Assembly (NCBI GenBank): GCA_022820125.1
Contig: JAJEGA010000094.1
Location: 1 to 64,000 of the forward strand
Direction of reading: 5' to 3'
From: Anaerolineae bacterium
GTDB lineage: Bacteria > Chloroflexota > Anaerolineae > Aggregatilineales > Phototrophicaceae
Length of the DNA: 64,000 nucleotides
Shown here: piece after piece, positions 62,057 to 64,000 of the stretch
How positions within the stretch are numbered: the stretch's first letter is position 1
Layout: each line of letters opens with the position of its first letter
Position numbers and translations under genes: made by a program
The notes under the pieces: generated by a model
Told to the model about the DNA's origin: nothing
The model's input: the letters and a program-made list of their open reading frames with translations, nothing else
Databases searched by the model: none

Positions 62057-62851
62057 AAAGGTCCGAAGCGCTTGGCAAAACGCGTCCGGATTCTCCAGGT
62101 GCGTATTGTGCCCGGCGCCGGGGATGATCATGAAGCGCGCTCGAGGAATTGCCTCTTCCATCGCTTGATTGACCAGCCGAAACTTGTCATCGCGCTCGCC
62201 GACGATCAATCCCGTCGGCAGAGTGATGTCTGGCAGCTGCCCCCACAAGTTTGGCTGGGCGCCAGCGCCCATCCCGCGCAGACTGTTCGCCAGCCCACGT
62301 GCGCTATTGGTCAAACGCTGCTTGCGCTGCGCTCGGATTTGCGCCTCAGATTGGGTCGACCATAGCGGCAGACTTTCCCAATGCGCGACAAATGACGCGA
62401 CGCCATTCGCCTCGATCGCGTCCGCCAGCGCATTGTCACGTCGGCGTCGTTCAGCGCGCGCGCCCGCGTCAGCCAAGCCGGGCGAAGCGCTCTCCAGGAT
62501 CAAGGCGCCAAATCGCCAAGGACACTGATGCGCCAGAAACAGCGCCAGCCGGCCACCCATTGAATAACCGAGCAAACCCGGTTTCTTCAGCTTAAGTTCG
62601 TCCAGCAGGCCAATCAGGTCAGAGGCGAGGGACTCCATCCGATAACTGGCCGCATCGGCGGGCGCGTCGCTGGCGCCATGGCCTGGCAGATCAATGGCGA
62701 TCAACGCAAAATGATCCGCCAGGCGCTCAATGACCTCATGCCAGGTCGTGGCGTCGCCGCTGAATCCATGCAGGAGCAAGAGCGGATCGCCGGCGCCGCG
62801 AATCTCGATATTGTAGTGATGTCCGCTACTCTTCGCTCGATATCGCGTCAT
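62042..62851 (-). CDS. menH: Alpha/beta hydrolase, MenH-type SHCHC synthase
   Basis: About 269 residues from ATG 62851 (GGAG five bases before). Motifs: oxyanion-region LLLLHGFSGDATTW, nucleophile elbow GYSMGGRLA (Ser about 100), and catalytic His in GAGHNTHLENP near the C-terminus; the RRRRDNALADAIE segment is typical of MenH. MenH eliminates pyruvate from SEPHCHC to form SHCHC in menaquinone synthesis. The N-terminus overlaps the menE 3' end by 26 bp, which supports the assignment. Confidence 0.85.
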   Translation of the reverse strand: MTRYRAKSSGHHYNIEIRGAGDPLLLLHGFSGDATTWHEVIERLADHFALIAIDLPGHGASDAPADAASYRMESLASDLIGLLDELKLKKPGLLGYSMGGRLALFLAHQCPWRFGALILESASPGLADAGARAERRRRDNALADAIEANGVASFVAHWESLPLWSTQSEAQIRAQRKQRLTNSARGLANSLRGMGAGAQPNLWGQLPDITLPTGLIVGERDDKFRLVNQAMEEAIPRARFMIIPGAGHNTHLENPDAFCQALRTFLSSL

Positions 62852-64000
62852 TGAAGCTCCGCCACGCTGCCCGCCGCTGAATCTTGCCCGAGGCTGTTCG
62901 CGGCAAGGCGGCCACAAATGTGATACGGCGCGGGATTTTGTAGCCGGCAAGGCGCTGACGCGAAAAAGCGATGATGTCATCGGAAGCGGCGGACCGCCCC
63001 ACTCGCAGCTCAATGACCGCGGCGGCGACTTGTCCCCAGTTGGCGTCTGCCAAGCCCAGCACTACCGCTTCGGCGACGGCGGGATGTTTGCGCAAGACAG
63101 CCTCCACCTCGGCTGGATAGATGTTTTCGCCGCCGCTGACGATCAAATCCTCGCGCCGCTGCAGGACGAACAGATCGCCGTCTTCATCCAAGTAGCCGAT
63201 GTCGCCGGTATGGAGCCAGCCATCGCGCAGGGCTGCGTCGGTCGACGCCTGATCGCCGTAATAACCGCGCATGACCGTAGCGCCTTTGACGAGCGCTTCG
63301 CCCGGGATCTTGGGCGCGGCGTCTTCGCCTCGTTCGTCGATAATGCGGACTTGTGTATTCATCAGCGGCTTACCGACCGTCCCCGGTTTGCGGTAGACGA
63401 GTTCAGGCAGGGCGGTGGCCACTTGCGATGCCGCTTCGGTGAGGCCATAAGTTGTCGCAATGGGCAGCTTCTCCGCAATGCAGCGCTGCACCAGTTCGGC
63501 CGAGGGCGCCGCGCCGCCAAGCAAGATGAGGCGCAGAAGCGGATTCCAGGGGCGAGTCTTCGCGTCCAGAAGGCGCTGCAGCATCGTCGGCACGAGCGAT
63601 ACCAGCGTAATGGGATGCTCGCTAAGCGCGCGATTGGTCTCCTGAGCGTCAAAAGGCGAGTTCCCGAATTCGACAGCTGTGCCATAGATCAGCGAACGCA
63701 GGATGATGCTCAAACCGCCGACGTGATAGAGCGGCAAGACGCAGAGCCAGCGCTCGTTCCGCGGCGCATCGAGCTTCCGCGCCGACGCCATCGCGCTGTG
63801 ATAAATGTTGCCATGCGTCAAAAGCGTCGCTTTGGGCTTGCCGCTTGTGCCCGAGGTGTGAATAATGGCGAGGTCTTCATCGAGACGCAGCGCGCCGTAA
63901 CAGTCATATTGGGGAAGGGCGCCGCCAGCGTTCAGCGCCGGCAATTCAAAGACGGCGACATCCATCTCACGCAATTGCGCCTTGGTATCGGCTTCACAGA
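62826..64000 (-). CDS. menE: O-succinylbenzoate-CoA ligase (MenE), 5' end beyond the window
   Basis: At least 391 residues of an acyl-adenylate-forming enzyme. P-loop IIHTSGTSGKPKATLLTHGN, the GLTEAA adenine-binding motif (ATTYGLTEAASQ), the hinge GWLHTGDIGYLDEDGDL and the C-terminal lysine in RTASGKIQRRAA are all present. The frame is open through the right edge (…CEADTKAQLREMDVAV), so about 80-100 N-terminal residues are missing. MenE activates o-succinylbenzoate with CoA for naphthoquinone ring closure. Coupled to menH downstream; the rest of the pathway is presumably outside the window. Confidence 0.88.
   Translation of the reverse strand, partial: CEADTKAQLREMDVAVFELPALNAGGALPQYDCYGALRLDEDLAIIHTSGTSGKPKATLLTHGNIYHSAMASARKLDAPRNERWLCVLPLYHVGGLSIILRSLIYGTAVEFGNSPFDAQETNRALSEHPITLVSLVPTMLQRLLDAKTRPWNPLLRLILLGGAAPSAELVQRCIAEKLPIATTYGLTEAASQVATALPELVYRKPGTVGKPLMNTQVRIIDERGEDAAPKIPGEALVKGATVMRGYYGDQASTDAALRDGWLHTGDIGYLDEDGDLFVLQRREDLIVSGGENIYPAEVEAVLRKHPAVAEAVVLGLADANWGQVAAAVIELRVGRSAASDDIIAFSRQRLAGYKIPRRITFVAALPRTASGKIQRRAAWRSFNDAISSEE

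Noticed and set aside
1-64000. tRNA, rRNA, CRISPR arrays, intact insertion sequences
   Set aside because: None was found on reading the intergenic regions; short or diverged RNA genes could be missed by eye.

Overview
The window reads as an accessory, catabolism-rich stretch of a high-GC, free-living heterotrophic bacterium, most likely a Chloroflexota member (Anaerolineae/Caldilineae/SAR202-like). This is an inference from the abundance of ABC importers, solute-binding proteins with 'AxA-QD'-type signal peptides, the S9/M14 peptidase, BNR and enolase-superfamily repertoire, a CSLxxAIREAN-type beta-helix protein and menaquinone genes; there is no rRNA or marker gene to prove it. No tRNA, rRNA, CRISPR array or intact insertion sequence was seen.

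Layout: 0-5.3 kb holds a secreted repeat protein, a YkvA-DUF4230 membrane fusion, an acyltransferase and a Wzm/Wzt polysaccharide exporter. 5.3-16.0 kb is a minus-strand peptide-utilisation cluster (DppB, DppC, family-5 binding protein, M14-like carboxypeptidase, BMP lipoprotein, class C beta-lactamase-like hydrolase, S9 peptidase), interrupted by a 319-bp direct repeat that carries a broken copy of the dppC 3' end. 16.4-21.5 kb is a small defence island: a Type III-like restriction-modification pair whose mod gene is split by a frameshift exactly at a G8 tract, plus decayed pieces of a DUF1156 methylase and a Uma2 endonuclease. 22-25.4 kb encodes a large secreted FN3/beta-helix/LysM protein and a small membrane protein.

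25.7-39.4 kb is one long minus-strand operon: solute-binding protein, OppB, OppC, OppD, BNR enzyme, OppF, BNR-LamG enzyme, cytochrome P450, enolase-superfamily dehydratase, RraA-like aldolase and D-2-hydroxyacid dehydrogenase. It looks like import of a decorated glycan or glycoside, intracellular trimming by two leaderless BNR proteins, oxidative removal of a substituent by P450, and breakdown of the resulting sugar acid.

39.6-49.9 kb is the most interesting locus: an IclR regulator, two MaoC hydratases, a Gfo/Idh oxidoreductase, a COG3618 lactonase-type amidohydrolase, a class III CoA-transferase, an L-rhamnose-mutarotase-like protein, a sugar ABC importer and an additional leaderless binding protein. 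Three separate promoters inside it carry the same paired palindrome, TTTTGCnnGCAAAA, with operator centres always 19 bp apart; two of the three have identical TTGACA-17-TATATT promoters in the same register. This defines a compact, apparently undescribed regulon.

50-64 kb holds an amidase with a GatC-like partner and a truncated GH32-like gene start, a class III aminotransferase, a large GT-C-like membrane protein, a sulfatase plus sugar ABC importer operon, an aminoglycoside-phosphotransferase-fold kinase, and menH-menE, the latter running off the right edge. A recurrent theme is that hairpin-forming repeats sit directly 3' of the binding-protein genes of the ABC operons.
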